A DNA stretch of 16,600 nucleotides from DASTPP01 sp035762175 (GCA_035762175.1 DASTPP010000370.1:1-16600); one strand, 5' to 3'. Shown: positions 1-6,667, counted from the first letter of the stretch. The notes: generated by a model from the letters alone, not told the origin. Made by a program: numbers and translations.

Positions 1-75
1 ACAGGGGCACGCAGCGGAAGCGCCGAGAAAAGAGCGGGTGGGTCGGGTCGAGGACGACGACGTGGTCGGCGTCGT

Positions 76-654
76 CTAGACCGACGGATTCGGGGGGAGG
101 GGGGGTATCAAGGAGAGGGCTCTCCACGCGGTCTCGAGCAGAATGGCCGTCGCCTCGTGCGGCGTCAGGGCGCCATTGACCACGAGCGCGCGGGCCTGGT
201 CGGCCAGGCGCTTGGCCTTCTTGCTCAGGGCGGGCGCCTGGCTACGAAAGAACTCGGCGCGGCCGTCGGCCGACCCGTGCTCCCACCCCATCGAATAGGC
301 GGCGCGCTCGCGCAGGAAGCCGAGGTCGCACTCGAGATCTTCGTACCAGTACCAGAGGGCCGGATCGTCGTGCTCGCGAACGACCTTCAAAACGCGCATG
401 CCGGCGGCGGTCACCTCTTCGACCAAGGTGGGGTAGACGACGCGCGTTTCGAGGCCGTACAGAAAGGCGCCCTCGTCGGGGTCGGCGAGGCGGGCGTCGA
501 GCTCGTCGGCGGGGCACAACGGCGGCGGCGGGGCCGCACCCTCGGGCCCGCCCTCGCCCGAAACGGGGGTGGGGGCCGGCTCGGCGGACGACGGGGGCGA
601 GGGGGCCGGCAGCGGGCGTTTGCGATCGGTGCGGTGACGGGGTAGCTTCACCAT
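76..654 (-). CDS. Hypothetical protein, Pro-rich N-terminus
   Basis: I do not recognise this 192-residue protein. Residues 1-50 are basic and then Pro/Ala/Ser-rich (PAPSPPSSAEPAPTP), probably disordered. The rest is acidic and looks folded and helical, with a conserved-looking WYWYEDLECDLGFLRERAAY stretch and a helical tail ending in a Pro-rich segment. There is no signal peptide or membrane segment, so a cytoplasmic location is likely. I chose the ATG at 654 because GGAGAG (660-665) sits 5 nt upstream; the in-frame TTG at 657 would leave only 2 nt. Third-position GC is high throughout, which supports real coding, and the opposite-strand frame at 157-645 is its shadow. It stands alone, with about 590 bp of empty sequence upstream. 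A 7-bp hairpin (56-76) overlaps the stop codon. Function unknown. Confidence 0.7.
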   Translation of the reverse strand: MVKLPRHRTDRKRPLPAPSPPSSAEPAPTPVSGEGGPEGAAPPPPLCPADELDARLADPDEGAFLYGLETRVVYPTLVEEVTAAGMRVLKVVREHDDPALWYWYEDLECDLGFLRERAAYSMGWEHGSADGRAEFFRSQAPALSKKAKRLADQARALVVNGALTPHEATAILLETAWRALSLIPPLPPNPSV

Positions 655-659
655 CAAGT

Positions 660-665
660 CTCTCC
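660..665 (-). promoter_or_regulatory. Shine-Dalgarno sequence deciding the start at 654
   Basis: Read on the minus strand this is GGAGAG followed by ACTTG and ATG. The 5-nt spacing fits the ATG at 654 and argues against the TTG at 657. Confidence 0.6.
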
Positions 666-1111
666 GTTCGTATGTAACGGGTGAGGCCCAGGTTCTCGCG
701 TCGGTGCCAGCCGATGCGAGAGCCGCCTATGGGCGGGCGACGTCGAACCGCCTCGCGCCGTGCGAAGGCGCGTCGCCTGAACAGAAGACTAGCGTATTGC
801 GGATAGAAGGCAATGCGCGCGTCGAGAAAGCGATGAAAAAAATCGGAGGGTGATGCGCGCAAGACGCATGCCACGCGCGCCCTTCGCCACGCGCACCGCC
901 GTCGTGCCGCCGCCCGGCACCGTCGCCCGCGACACGCAAGCCGTGAAGGCCCGCTCTCGACGTGGTCGCCGACCAGCACCCTCGGCGTCGTGCAGGCGGC
1001 CCTACGCCATTTGGGGCGTGGGTTCAGGGGCGCCCCCTGCGACGGGGCGAGAACACCGAGGCCTGCGAGCGGCGCCCGGCCTGCTGCTCGCGCCACCAGG
1101 GCGTGTGCGGC

Positions 1112-1182
1112 CGTCGCGGGGGGCGCGCCCTCGGTGGCGACGGCTCGCTCCGCCCGAGCGGCGGCGGCGACCGACGTCGGCC
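1112..1182 (+). repeat. 71-bp dispersed repeat, copy 1
   Basis: This segment aligns without gaps to 2177-2247 at roughly 80% identity. It begins CGTCGCGG, contains GGCGCGCCCTCGGT and CCCGAGC, and ends GACGTCGGCC. An inverted repeat inside this copy (GCCGTCGC, 1110-1117, with GCGACGGC, 1137-1144) could form a stem. Both copies are intergenic, in the same orientation, and flank the 1243-2076 gene pair. The origin (REP-like element, duplicated intergenic sequence, or trace of a mobile cassette) cannot be decided from the window. Confidence 0.7.
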
Positions 1183-1228
1183 TTTTTGCGGGGTGCGCTT
1201 GCTTCGTGGGCCCGCGCGGAAAGCTTGC

Positions 1229-1236
1229 GCTAGACT
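1229..1236 (+). promoter_or_regulatory. Putative -10 element, leaderless start
   Basis: GCTAGACT ends 6 nt before the ATG at 1243; its TAGACT part fits a TAnnnT -10 hexamer. Transcription would begin at or next to the A of the ATG. No Shine-Dalgarno sequence is visible, which agrees with a leaderless mRNA. No clear -35 is seen. Confidence 0.4.
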
Positions 1237-1242
1237 GCGCTC

Positions 1243-1488
1243 ATGCGCGACACGCCCCCCGCGGCCCGGGCCCGCTACGAAGAGCTGCTGCGCGCCATGC
1301 CGCCCGAACGAAAGCTCGAGGCCGCCATGAGGCTGAGCCAGGCCGTGCGCGAGCTGGCGCTGGCGGGGCTGCGCGAGAGCTTTCCCCAGGCCGACGAGCA
1401 CGAGTTGAAGGTGCGCCTGACCGTCCGCCTCTACGGGCGAGAGGCCGCCTCGCGCCTCTTCGGAGCGGTGCCCGAAGGGGCCCGGTAA
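1243..1488 (+). CDS. Small conserved-type protein upstream of a nucleotidyltransferase gene
   Basis: This 81-residue protein is highly charged and predicted helical: RARYEELLRAMPPERKLEAA, then a second helix, then LKVRLTVRLYGREAASRLFG. From memory it resembles small proteins of about 80-100 residues, with a helix followed by an RL-YG motif, that often lie directly before nucleotidyltransferase genes of the AbiEii-like type; that family link is inference. The stop at 1488 is 15 nt before the ATG of the broken nucleotidyltransferase at 1504, in the same direction, so they form a two-gene unit. An antitoxin-like role is conceivable but unproven. The start follows a TAGACT element directly, so translation is probably leaderless. 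Unlike its partner, this gene is intact. It has no signal peptide or membrane segment. Confidence 0.75.
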   Translation: MRDTPPAARARYEELLRAMPPERKLEAAMRLSQAVRELALAGLRESFPQADEHELKVRLTVRLYGREAASRLFGAVPEGAR

Positions 1489-1503
1489 GGGGGCGCGCCG
1501 GCG

Positions 1504-2076
1504 ATGCAGAGTGCCCTCGACGTCGCCCTGCTCGCCGCCCGCGCGATTGAGGCCGTCGGGGGCGAGTATTTCGTCGGTGGCAGTGTCGCGAGCTCGCTCC
1601 AGGGCGAGCCGCGCGCGACCAACGACATCGACATCGTGGTCGCCATGCCCGGCCTTCGCGACCGAGCTCGGGGCCGACTTCGAAGTCGATCAGCCGATGG
1701 TGCGCGATGCGCTCTCCCGGGGCGGGACGGCGAACATCTTCTACTTGCCGATGGTCACCAAGGTTGACCTGTTCGGCCTCGGGGGCGCACCCTACGATGA
1801 AGCCGAGTTCGGCCGGCGACGCCGCGTGCGCGTGCGGGCGTGCGGGCGAGCGGCGAAGAGCTCTGGGTCAAGAGCCCGGAAGACACGATTCTGCGCAAGC
1901 TCCTTTGGTACCGCGATGGCGGCGAAGTGTCCGAGAAGCAATGGCGCGATGTGATCGCCGTGCTCCGGCTCCGAGGCCAGCAGCTCGAAGAAGCGTATCT
2001 CCGCCAATGGGCATCGCGGCTCGGCATCGTGCGGCTCTTGGCACGCGCGCGAGCGAGCGCGGCGGAAGGGGAATGA
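1504..2076 (+). pseudogene. Nucleotidyltransferase-family gene broken by two frameshifts
   Basis: Three consecutive frames carry one protein. 1504 to about 1660 encodes an N-terminus with GGSVASSLQGEPRATNDIDI, matching the nucleotidyltransferase signature GGxxA...R.T.DIDI. From about 1660 to 1847 the reading shifts by one base and continues LGADFEVDQPMVRDAL ... FYLPMVTKVDLF. From 1840 it returns to the first frame with SGEELWVKSPEDTILRKLLW ... KQWRDVIAVLRL. The second shift is exactly explained by an 8-bp tandem duplication (1832-1847): removing one unit joins RVRASGEELW in frame. The first shift lies near 1650-1665, where the protein is a few residues shorter than I would expect for this family, suggesting a small deletion. 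The family includes AbiEii-like toxins and substrate-uncharacterised nucleotidyltransferases. The intact protein would be about 190 residues. As it stands it is most likely inactive. Confidence 0.8.
1832..1847 (+). repeat. 8-bp tandem duplication causing a frameshift
   Basis: GTGCGGGC occurs twice head to tail (1832-1839, 1840-1847). Deleting one copy fuses the upstream frame (EFGRRRRVRVR) to the downstream frame (ASGEELWVKSPED) without any other change. Replication slippage is the simplest cause. Confidence 0.85.
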
Positions 2077-2176
2077 CCGAGGGGTCGACCGAGGCGACCC
2101 AGGCCCATCAGGCGTTGGTCGACGTCGAGGGAGGTTGGTGCCGCTGGACGTGGGGCGCGTGCGGCTGTCGCACGTC

Positions 2177-2247
2177 TGTCGCGGCGGGCGCGCCCTCGGT
2201 TGCGACGGCACCACCAGCCCGAGCTGCGGCTGTGACGGACGTCGGCC
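2177..2247 (+). repeat. 71-bp dispersed repeat, copy 2
   Basis: This is the same element as 1112-1182, equal in length and orientation, with differences concentrated in the middle third. It ends 28 bp before the stop codon of the convergent gene at 2275. The outer motifs TGTCGCGG, GGCGCGCCCTCGGT and GACGTCGGCC are kept. The stem of copy 1 is weaker here because the left arm has one change. The interval between the inner ends of the copies is about 1 kb and holds only the 1243-2076 gene pair. Confidence 0.7.
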
Positions 2248-2274
2248 CTGCGCCGTGTGGGGGCCTGGCGGGCG

Positions 2275-3111
2275 TCAGCCGGCGAAGACCTCATCGAGCG
2301 AGGCCGCCGTCAGCACCCGATCGCCCCACCGCTCGAGCTCGGCCTCGGAGGCCGAGCGCACCCGCGCGGCGACCTCGTCAGGGATGGCACGGAAGCGCAG
2401 CGCGAGCTGCCGCAGCAGCAGCTTCGCTTCGCCCTCGAGCCGGCCCTGGTCTTTGCCGAACTCGACGAGGTCTTCGATGACGATGCGCTCGACGCCTACC
2501 TGGTCCATGGCCCGAAGCATAGCGTGGTAGCGGCCTTGGGTCGCGGCACAAACCACCGCCATGTGCCAGCGGAACCAGCCCGCCCCGTCGGCCCGCAGAA
2601 GCTCGGCCGCCCGCAGGCACAGCGCCTCGGCCGTGAGCGGGCCCGGCGTAGCCGCGGGGGCGAAGCAGGCGGTGCGCGCGCTGCCGAGCAGCGACTCGGC
2701 AGCAACCTCGGGCACGACGATGTGCTCGACCTCGACGTGGACGCTCCCGTGCCGCAGCACGCGGGCGAGCTGGGCCTCGGGCGGCCGCTTGAGCCAGAGC
2801 GCCACCGAGCGCACCCTGCGCGACCAAGCGCGCAGCACCAGGCTCAGGTGGTAGCGCAGCAAGCGGTCGGGGAAGTCGGTCTCTCCGTACCCTTGGCACT
2901 CCGCGTGAAGCAACTCCGTGCCGCGGACGCGCGCCACCCAGTCGGCCTCGCGCGCCGGGGCGAGCGCGTCGAGCCGTGTCGGCTCGAGGTCTTCGGGGGT
3001 GACGCTAGCGCCCTCGGCGACGAGCGCCGGGCAGAGCACGCGAAGCGTCTCGACGATGACCTCGGGTTCGGCGTGGGCGAGCGCTCGGAATGCACGGTCG
3101 GAGCCGGCCAT
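2275..3111 (-). CDS. Rpn-family PD-(D/E)XK nuclease-like protein with DUF4351-type tail
   Basis: The 278-residue protein has the layout of Rpn/transposase-like PD-(D/E)XK proteins. The N-terminal domain holds a D57 motif (EADWVARV), then HAECQG (E71, Q73) as the D...ExQ core, followed by RLLRYHLSLVLRAW. The C-terminus, from about residue 225, reads KLLLRQLALRFR ... LERWGDRVLTAASLDEVF, the pattern of DUF4351. Rpn proteins act on DNA and promote recombination or affect phage defence; no specific role can be assigned here. The ATG at 3111 is chosen because the family-like MAGSDRAFRALA start begins there and the frame further upstream is Arg/Pro-rich and not protein-like. No Shine-Dalgarno sequence is present, but GTGCTACGCC lies 9 nt upstream. 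It is about 230 bp downstream of the RCC1 gene on the same strand and is probably transcribed separately. Confidence 0.8.
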   Translation of the reverse strand: MAGSDRAFRALAHAEPEVIVETLRVLCPALVAEGASVTPEDLEPTRLDALAPAREADWVARVRGTELLHAECQGYGETDFPDRLLRYHLSLVLRAWSRRVRSVALWLKRPPEAQLARVLRHGSVHVEVEHIVVPEVAAESLLGSARTACFAPAATPGPLTAEALCLRAAELLRADGAGWFRWHMAVVCAATQGRYHAMLRAMDQVGVERIVIEDLVEFGKDQGRLEGEAKLLLRQLALRFRAIPDEVAARVRSASEAELERWGDRVLTAASLDEVFAG

Positions 3112-3120
3112 GGGCCCCGG

Positions 3121-3130
3121 GGCGTAGCAC
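3121..3130 (-). promoter_or_regulatory. Putative -10-like element before the Rpn-like gene
   Basis: On the minus strand this reads GTGCTACGCC and ends 9 nt before the ATG at 3111. It shares the GCTA core with elements before the genes starting at 1243, 11433 and 14855. The match to TAnnnT is incomplete (TACGCC). Confidence 0.3.
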
Positions 3131-3219
3131 GGCGGCGCGTCCGTCGTCCCCGCGCGTCGAACCAGGCGCTGCCGAGCGGGCCCGGGGGTCCCAGCCGGGC
3201 GAAGTGGAGCTCGGGCGAG

Positions 3220-3233
3220 CCCCCGCGAGGGGG
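3220..3233. terminator. Small GC hairpin downstream of the RCC1 gene
   Basis: CCCCC-GCGA-GGGGG forms a 5-bp stem with a tetraloop in the 230-bp gap between the two minus-strand genes, about 110 bp after the stop at 3342. No T-run follows on the minus strand, so a terminator role is only a suggestion. Confidence 0.25.
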
Positions 3234-3341
3234 TGGCGCAAGCGCGCCGAGAACGCGGGTCGAGGTCGGGGAGCCGGGCCGGGGCGGCAGGCAGCGCGTC
3301 GAGGGGCAGCGCGAGCGGGGTCCGAGGGTGGCGCCGCGTGG

Positions 3342-4691
3342 TCAAGGAAAGACGACGGGCACGGGGGTGAGCCGGTCGGTGCCCTGTGTGCCGTCGCCGA
3401 GCTGGCCGAAGTAGTTGTACCCCCAGCAGCGGGCTTCGCCACTCGTCCGCAACGCGCAACTATGCAAAGTGCCGAGCGCCAGGGCTTGCACGCCGGTCAG
3501 CGGCGCCCCCCCTGGCGCCTCGAGCACCGGCACGGCGGTGAGCCGGTCGACCGTCGTGCCGTCGCCGAGCTGGCCGTCGTCGTTGCGTCCCCAGCAGCGG
3601 GCTTCGCCGCTCGTCCGCAAGGCGCAGCTGTGCTGGTGGCCGAGCGCCAGGGCTTGCACGCCGGTCAGCGGCGGCCCCCCGGGCGCCTCGAGCACCGGTA
3701 CGGGCGTCAGCCGCGTCGTCGTCGTGCCGTCGCCGAGCTGGCCTCTGTCGTTGCGGCCCCAGCAATGCACTTCCCTGTTCCCCGCGATCGCGCAGCTGTG
3801 GTCGCCGCCCACCGCGACCTGGCTCACGACAGGCACGCCCCCCCCGGCTCCGCCCCCGCCCTGCCCGCCCGTGCCTCCCGACCCGCCCGGGCCGTTGCCT
3901 GCGCTCGCGCCGCTACCCGACCCCGCCTCGCCTCCGGCCCCCGCCTGGCCACTCGCCCCACCGCTGCCCCCGGTCCCCGCCTGGCCGCCCACCCCACCGC
4001 TCCCCCCATCCCCCGCCTGGCCGCTCGCCCCCGCCTCGCCTCCGGCCCCCGCCTGGCCGCCCGCCCCACCGCTGCCCCCGGGGCCGCCCCCGGCCCCCGC
4101 CGCCCCGGCGGCGGCCCCCGGCCCGAACGGGTTGGCAAAGCGTCGGTCGGACGTGTCGTCAATCGTGCACGCCTCCTTGGTGCACGTCACCCCCGCGGGT
4201 ATGCAGGTCGTGGCGTCGAAGCAGGTGCTGTCGACCGTGCACTCGACCCCCTCGCACTGCCGCCGCATCGGCACCTCGAGCCGCAGCGTGTGCCCGGGCC
4301 GGTAGCGCAGCTCGCGCCGCGCCACGATGCAGCCCTGGTCGCCCCGCGCCGACCCCTCGCCCGGCTGGCAGGCGTCGGGCGAGCGCGCCGAGACGGCCGT
4401 GACGACCTTGATCGCGAAGGCCTCGTCGTCGTCGCCCCGGGGCACGAAGACGACGAAGCCCAGGTGCTGCGAGCCGTCGGCGCCCGCCTCGCACGTGGCG
4501 AGCGTGGTGGCGGGGTGGGCGGCCTCGAGCTCGCCGCGCTGGCCGACGGTGACGGTGGTGCCGTGCACCCGGTCGCAGGGCAGGTCGGTCGAGACTCGTA
4601 GCTCGACCTGCGTCGGCTCTTGGCAGCTACCCGCCGAAAGGGACACGAGCGCGCCAAGCCCCCACCCGCCGAGACGCTTTCGCATGGGCAT
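3342..4691 (-). CDS. RCC1-repeat lipoprotein with Gly-rich linker
   Basis: The 449-residue protein starts with a lipoprotein signal (MPMRKRLGGWGLGALVSL, then SAGSC, lipidation at C23). Residues 24-185 form an exported domain with a Cys cluster at 146-175 (CEGVECTVDSTC ... CTKEAC). Residues about 190-285 are an almost pure Gly/Ala/Ser linker with short GGAGG/GGQAG units. Residues 286-449 are three RCC1/regulator-of-chromosome-condensation repeats, each with HSCA, CWG and GQLGDGT. RCC1 repeats normally build a seven-bladed propeller, so three are too few for a closed monomeric one; this may be a contracted or multimeric form. The likely location is the cell envelope, with the repeats displayed on a flexible stalk; the ligand is unknown. 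The start could be 4691 or 4685; no strong ribosome binding site helps. GGGCTAGAAA (4727-4736) could be a promoter giving a leader of about 25-30 nt. Confidence 0.85.
   Translation of the reverse strand: MPMRKRLGGWGLGALVSLSAGSCQEPTQVELRVSTDLPCDRVHGTTVTVGQRGELEAAHPATTLATCEAGADGSQHLGFVVFVPRGDDDEAFAIKVVTAVSARSPDACQPGEGSARGDQGCIVARRELRYRPGHTLRLEVPMRRQCEGVECTVDSTCFDATTCIPAGVTCTKEACTIDDTSDRRFANPFGPGAAAGAAGAGGGPGGSGGAGGQAGAGGEAGASGQAGDGGSGGVGGQAGTGGSGGASGQAGAGGEAGSGSGASAGNGPGGSGGTGGQGGGGAGGGVPVVSQVAVGGDHSCAIAGNREVHCWGRNDRGQLGDGTTTTRLTPVPVLEAPGGPPLTGVQALALGHQHSCALRTSGEARCWGRNDDGQLGDGTTVDRLTAVPVLEAPGGAPLTGVQALALGTLHSCALRTSGEARCWGYNYFGQLGDGTQGTDRLTPVPVVFP
3345..3836 (-). repeat. RCC1 coding repeats, 168-bp unit
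   Basis: Three in-frame units: residues 286-344, 345-400 and 401-449. The 56-residue (168-bp) period is visible at DNA level: AGGGCTTGCACGCCGGTCAG on the plus strand occurs at 3481 and again at 3649. The units are nearly identical in VPVLEAPGG.PLTGVQALAL and SCALRTSGEARCWG, implying recent duplication or homogenisation. Confidence 0.85.
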
Positions 4692-5030
4692 GACCGTGCC
4701 GAACAGGCGTTTGGCATTCAAGTCAGTTTCTAGCCCGAGTGACACGATGGGCCGTTCGTTCGAAATGTCGCAGCAAGGGCCTATCGATTTGCGCGACTTG
4801 TCGCTTCGCGAAGGGCCTACCTCGTAAGGGTTCGCGAGGCCACTCGGGGGGGCACGTGGCGACTCGTTCGTTTTGTCGCTTCGGCGCGCTGGCCCTGCCG
4901 TGGGGCCGCCGCGGGTGTCGGCTTCCCTTCGCCAGGCACAGCGCCCGGCCCACGAGCCGTCCGGGGGCTGACGGGGTGGCGTGTCGTTCACGTACAAACC
5001 TCACGTTGTTGGCAGAAAAGAATTCATCAA
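4692..5030. other. Divergent intergenic region, probable promoters
   Basis: This lies between the divergent genes starting at 4691 and 5031 and is less GC-rich than its surroundings. Two similar motifs are seen: CGTTCGTTCGAAATGTCGC near 4753-4771 and CGTTCGTTTTGTCGC near 4865-4879. TTGTCGCTTCG occurs at about 4799 and again at about 4873. These could be binding sites for a shared regulator. No gene with a believable start was found here, and no trace of the missing N-terminus of the 5031 gene could be read in any frame. Confidence 0.45.
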
Positions 5031-5684
5031 GTGGCTCGGCAGGGCGGCATGGGTGACGAGACGGGCGCCTTTCGGGGTCAAGAGCCGCTTTGGGTCGTCG
5101 CCCCGCACCTGCCGCGTTGGCTGCGCGAGCAACGGCAGGTGCGCCCGCTCGCGCCGGGCTGCTACCAGATCGACCCCTCGCCCTTCGCGCTCGTGTGGGT
5201 GGCGGCCAACGAGCTGCCGCTGGCCGATGAGCTCGTACCCTTCTTGGTGGCGCGCTCGGGCAGCGCGCTCGACGCCTTCGTCCGCTGGAGCGCGGCGCGG
5301 CGGTCTACCGCGTGGGTGCTGGAGATGGTACGATATCTGCCCATGTCGACCTCGCTGAGTGACGAGCTCATGCAAGCCGTCGTCCCGACCGACGACCCGG
5401 AGGTTCGGGCCCGGCAGTGGCGCATCGTGCAGCACTTTCTCAAGGCCTACCCCCAGGCCGGCCAAGAGTTGGTCGAGAAGGGCCGCGAAGAGGGTTTCGA
5501 GCGGGGCCTGAAGCCCTTGCTGCATCAGTTCGAGCGCCGGCTCGGCCGCCCGTTGACCGAGGCCGAGCATGACGTGGTGACACGGCGCTACGAACGCGTG
5601 GGGGCCGACCGGCTCGGCGACGTGGTGCTCGATTTGTCGGGCGAGGCGCTCGCCACCTGGCTGAACGACCCCGACGCGACCTGA
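5031..5684 (+). CDS. Rpn-like protein lacking the N-terminal nuclease region
   Basis: The 217-residue protein contains ANELPLADELVPFLVARSG, then an AWVLEMV segment and MSTSLSDELM. A hinge with KGREEGFERGLKPLLHQFER follows, then a C-terminal domain LGRPLTEAEHDVVTRRYERV ... LDLSGEALATWL. The charged GREEG.ERG hinge followed by LL.QFERRLG is typical of the C-terminal part of Rpn/PD-(D/E)XK proteins. The start is uncertain: GTG at 5031 or ATG at 5049, neither with a good ribosome binding site. The protein begins directly at WVVAPHLPRWL, and the D...ExQ catalytic core is not present. It is shorter than the usual 280-300 residues, so it is either a 5'-truncated remnant or a nuclease-less variant. 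An unrelated myxobacterial family with a similar hinge is also possible. Confidence 0.65.
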   Translation: MARQGGMGDETGAFRGQEPLWVVAPHLPRWLREQRQVRPLAPGCYQIDPSPFALVWVAANELPLADELVPFLVARSGSALDAFVRWSAARRSTAWVLEMVRYLPMSTSLSDELMQAVVPTDDPEVRARQWRIVQHFLKAYPQAGQELVEKGREEGFERGLKPLLHQFERRLGRPLTEAEHDVVTRRYERVGADRLGDVVLDLSGEALATWLNDPDAT

Positions 5685-6549
5685 GCGCGGCCACCACGGG
5701 GGCGCTCTGGCCGCGGCGGCGACCGCCTTCTCGCCCTGCGCACCGAGCCGGGCTTGGTCAGCCCCGCCAGCACCCCGCGAGTGGCACGCGGAGCTTCGAC
5801 CGAGTGTGCCAACGACCTCGGGCCAAGGTTCGAGGGCGTTTTCGCCTGGGCCGACGGCCCGGGGGGGGGTACTCGACCCTTCGAGCACCTGGGTCACTGT
5901 GCCACGGGCAAGGTTCGAGTGCCTCGCCGCATGTGCCAACGACCTCGGGGAGGCACTCGGTGATTCAATTTCATGGGCCAACGACCTCTCGGGCAATCAT
6001 CGAGTGCCCTTCCGCATGTGCCAACGACACGCCCGGGGCAGTCGATGATTCAATTTCCTGTGCCACCGACCCCCGAGCCAATCATCGCGTGCCTCCCCAA
6101 CCCGGCCAACGCCCCCGGGGAGGCACGCGATGATTGCGCCGGAGGCGTCGGCGATGGGTAACCCCTCCGCCAGCGGCGTCTTGCGGGCGGCCGCCCTTTG
6201 TGCCGGCAAGTCGGCCCTCGGGGCCGCCTCGCGCTAGTTTCTGTTTTCTGAAACGATGCGAGCCATCGGGTTCGACGTAGGCCTCGAAGGCACGCGCTCG
6301 GCTCGCGGCTCGCATCGGCGCGCGTAGGCCGCCCCGACGCGCGCCTGTCGGGCGTGGGCGACGGGGGGCGAGGGGCCCGAACGTACCCCCGAACCGGGCG
6401 GTCGGGCGGCGCCGCACCCCCGGGTTCTATCCCGCGAAAACGCCGGCGGCCGATGCGCTACGCCTCGGCGCTCGCGCGCGACGCGCCGACGGCGAGGCGG
6501 GGCAGGGGGGCCGCGTCGGGCGCGCGATCTGTCGGAACTGGAAATTGCC
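5685..6549. other. Long gene-free region around the hairpin array
   Basis: Apart from the array, I see no credible gene here. Open frames exist, but none has a ribosome binding site, a recognisable motif or consistent codon bias. At 6237-6254 a short inverted repeat (GTTTC, 8-nt loop, GAAAC) sits in a locally AT-rich spot and could end transcription from the array or act as a protein site. From 6260 to 6540 the sequence is GC-rich and featureless to the eye. Confidence 0.5.
5808..6136. repeat. 42-43 bp periodic array of alternating inverted repeats
   Basis: The core GCCAACGAC (or close variants) starts at 5935, 5977, 6020, 6062 and 6105, spaced 42, 43, 42 and 43 bp; degenerate copies start at 5808 and 5901. 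Between cores lies an arm related to GGCACTCGATGATT whose orientation alternates: plus at 5952, 6037 and 6122, inverted at 5995 and 6080, with a decayed inverted arm at about 5908-5923. The effective unit is therefore 85 bp. Three hairpins result: 5916-5959 (10-bp perfect arms, 24-nt loop), 5995-6050 (one mismatch) and 6079-6136 (20-bp perfect arms, 18-nt loop). Each loop contains the GCCAACG core. No coding function is apparent. Confidence 0.9.
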
Positions 6550-6664
6550 GTCAAATGCCGAAGGTTTGACCTTCTTCCGTTTCGTTTTTTCTTTGAGAAG
6601 GTACGCGAAATGCCTTTAAGTAGCCGGGCGCCGAAGTTTCGCAAGAACGCCGTCGAAGTTTCGC
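6550..6664 (+). promoter_or_regulatory. Promoter/operator region of the M36 protease gene
   Basis: This stretch is unusually AT-rich for the window. TTGACC (6566-6571) is a good -35 candidate; the matching -10 (near 6589-6594) is poor. Two dyads overlap the -35: GTCAAA-N9-TTTGAC (6550-6570) and GAAGGT-TTG-ACCTTC (6560-6574). Downstream, CGAAGTTTCGC occurs at 6632-6642 and 6654-6664, exactly 22 bp apart (two helical turns); each contains the palindrome CGAAGTTTCG. The layout suggests regulated transcription, but neither start site nor regulator is known. Confidence 0.5.
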
Positions 6665-6667
6665 CTT

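Larger units (their letters stand above)
655..1242. other. Intergenic stretch with one hairpin; no convincing gene
   Basis: Open frames cross this stretch on both strands, but they are Arg/Pro/Ala-rich and lack a credible start with a ribosome binding site. The most visible structure is an inverted repeat at 792-818, with arms GCGTATTGC and GCAATGCGC (8 of 9 Watson-Crick plus one G-T) around a 9-nt loop. It lies in a less GC-rich patch (about 780-850) that also contains a run of seven A. The right end carries repeat copy 1 (1112-1182) and the putative promoter of the gene at 1243. An operator or promoter role for the hairpin is speculative. Confidence 0.5.

Noticed and set aside
846..1233. 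Plus-strand ORF after GGAGGG at 846
   Set aside because: The Shine-Dalgarno is only about 2 nt from the start codon, the translation is Arg/Pro/Ala-rich without motifs, and the frame runs through the dispersed repeat.
3090..4601. 503-codon plus-strand frame
   Set aside because: Antisense to the RCC1 lipoprotein; it merely mirrors the Gly linker and repeats.
4187..4717. Alternative start ATG at 4717, 9 nt after TAGAAA
   Set aside because: Its frame is different from the lipoprotein frame and gives a Ser/Arg-rich product; the signal peptide and lipobox are only in the 4691 frame.
5900..6136. CRISPR array
   Set aside because: The spacers are not unique: both core and arms repeat, arms alternate in orientation, and no cas gene is nearby.
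5900..6136. Integron attC sites
   Set aside because: GCCAAC resembles the attC core, but the RYYYAAC/GTTRRRY pairs are not satisfied and no cassette ORFs or integrase are present.
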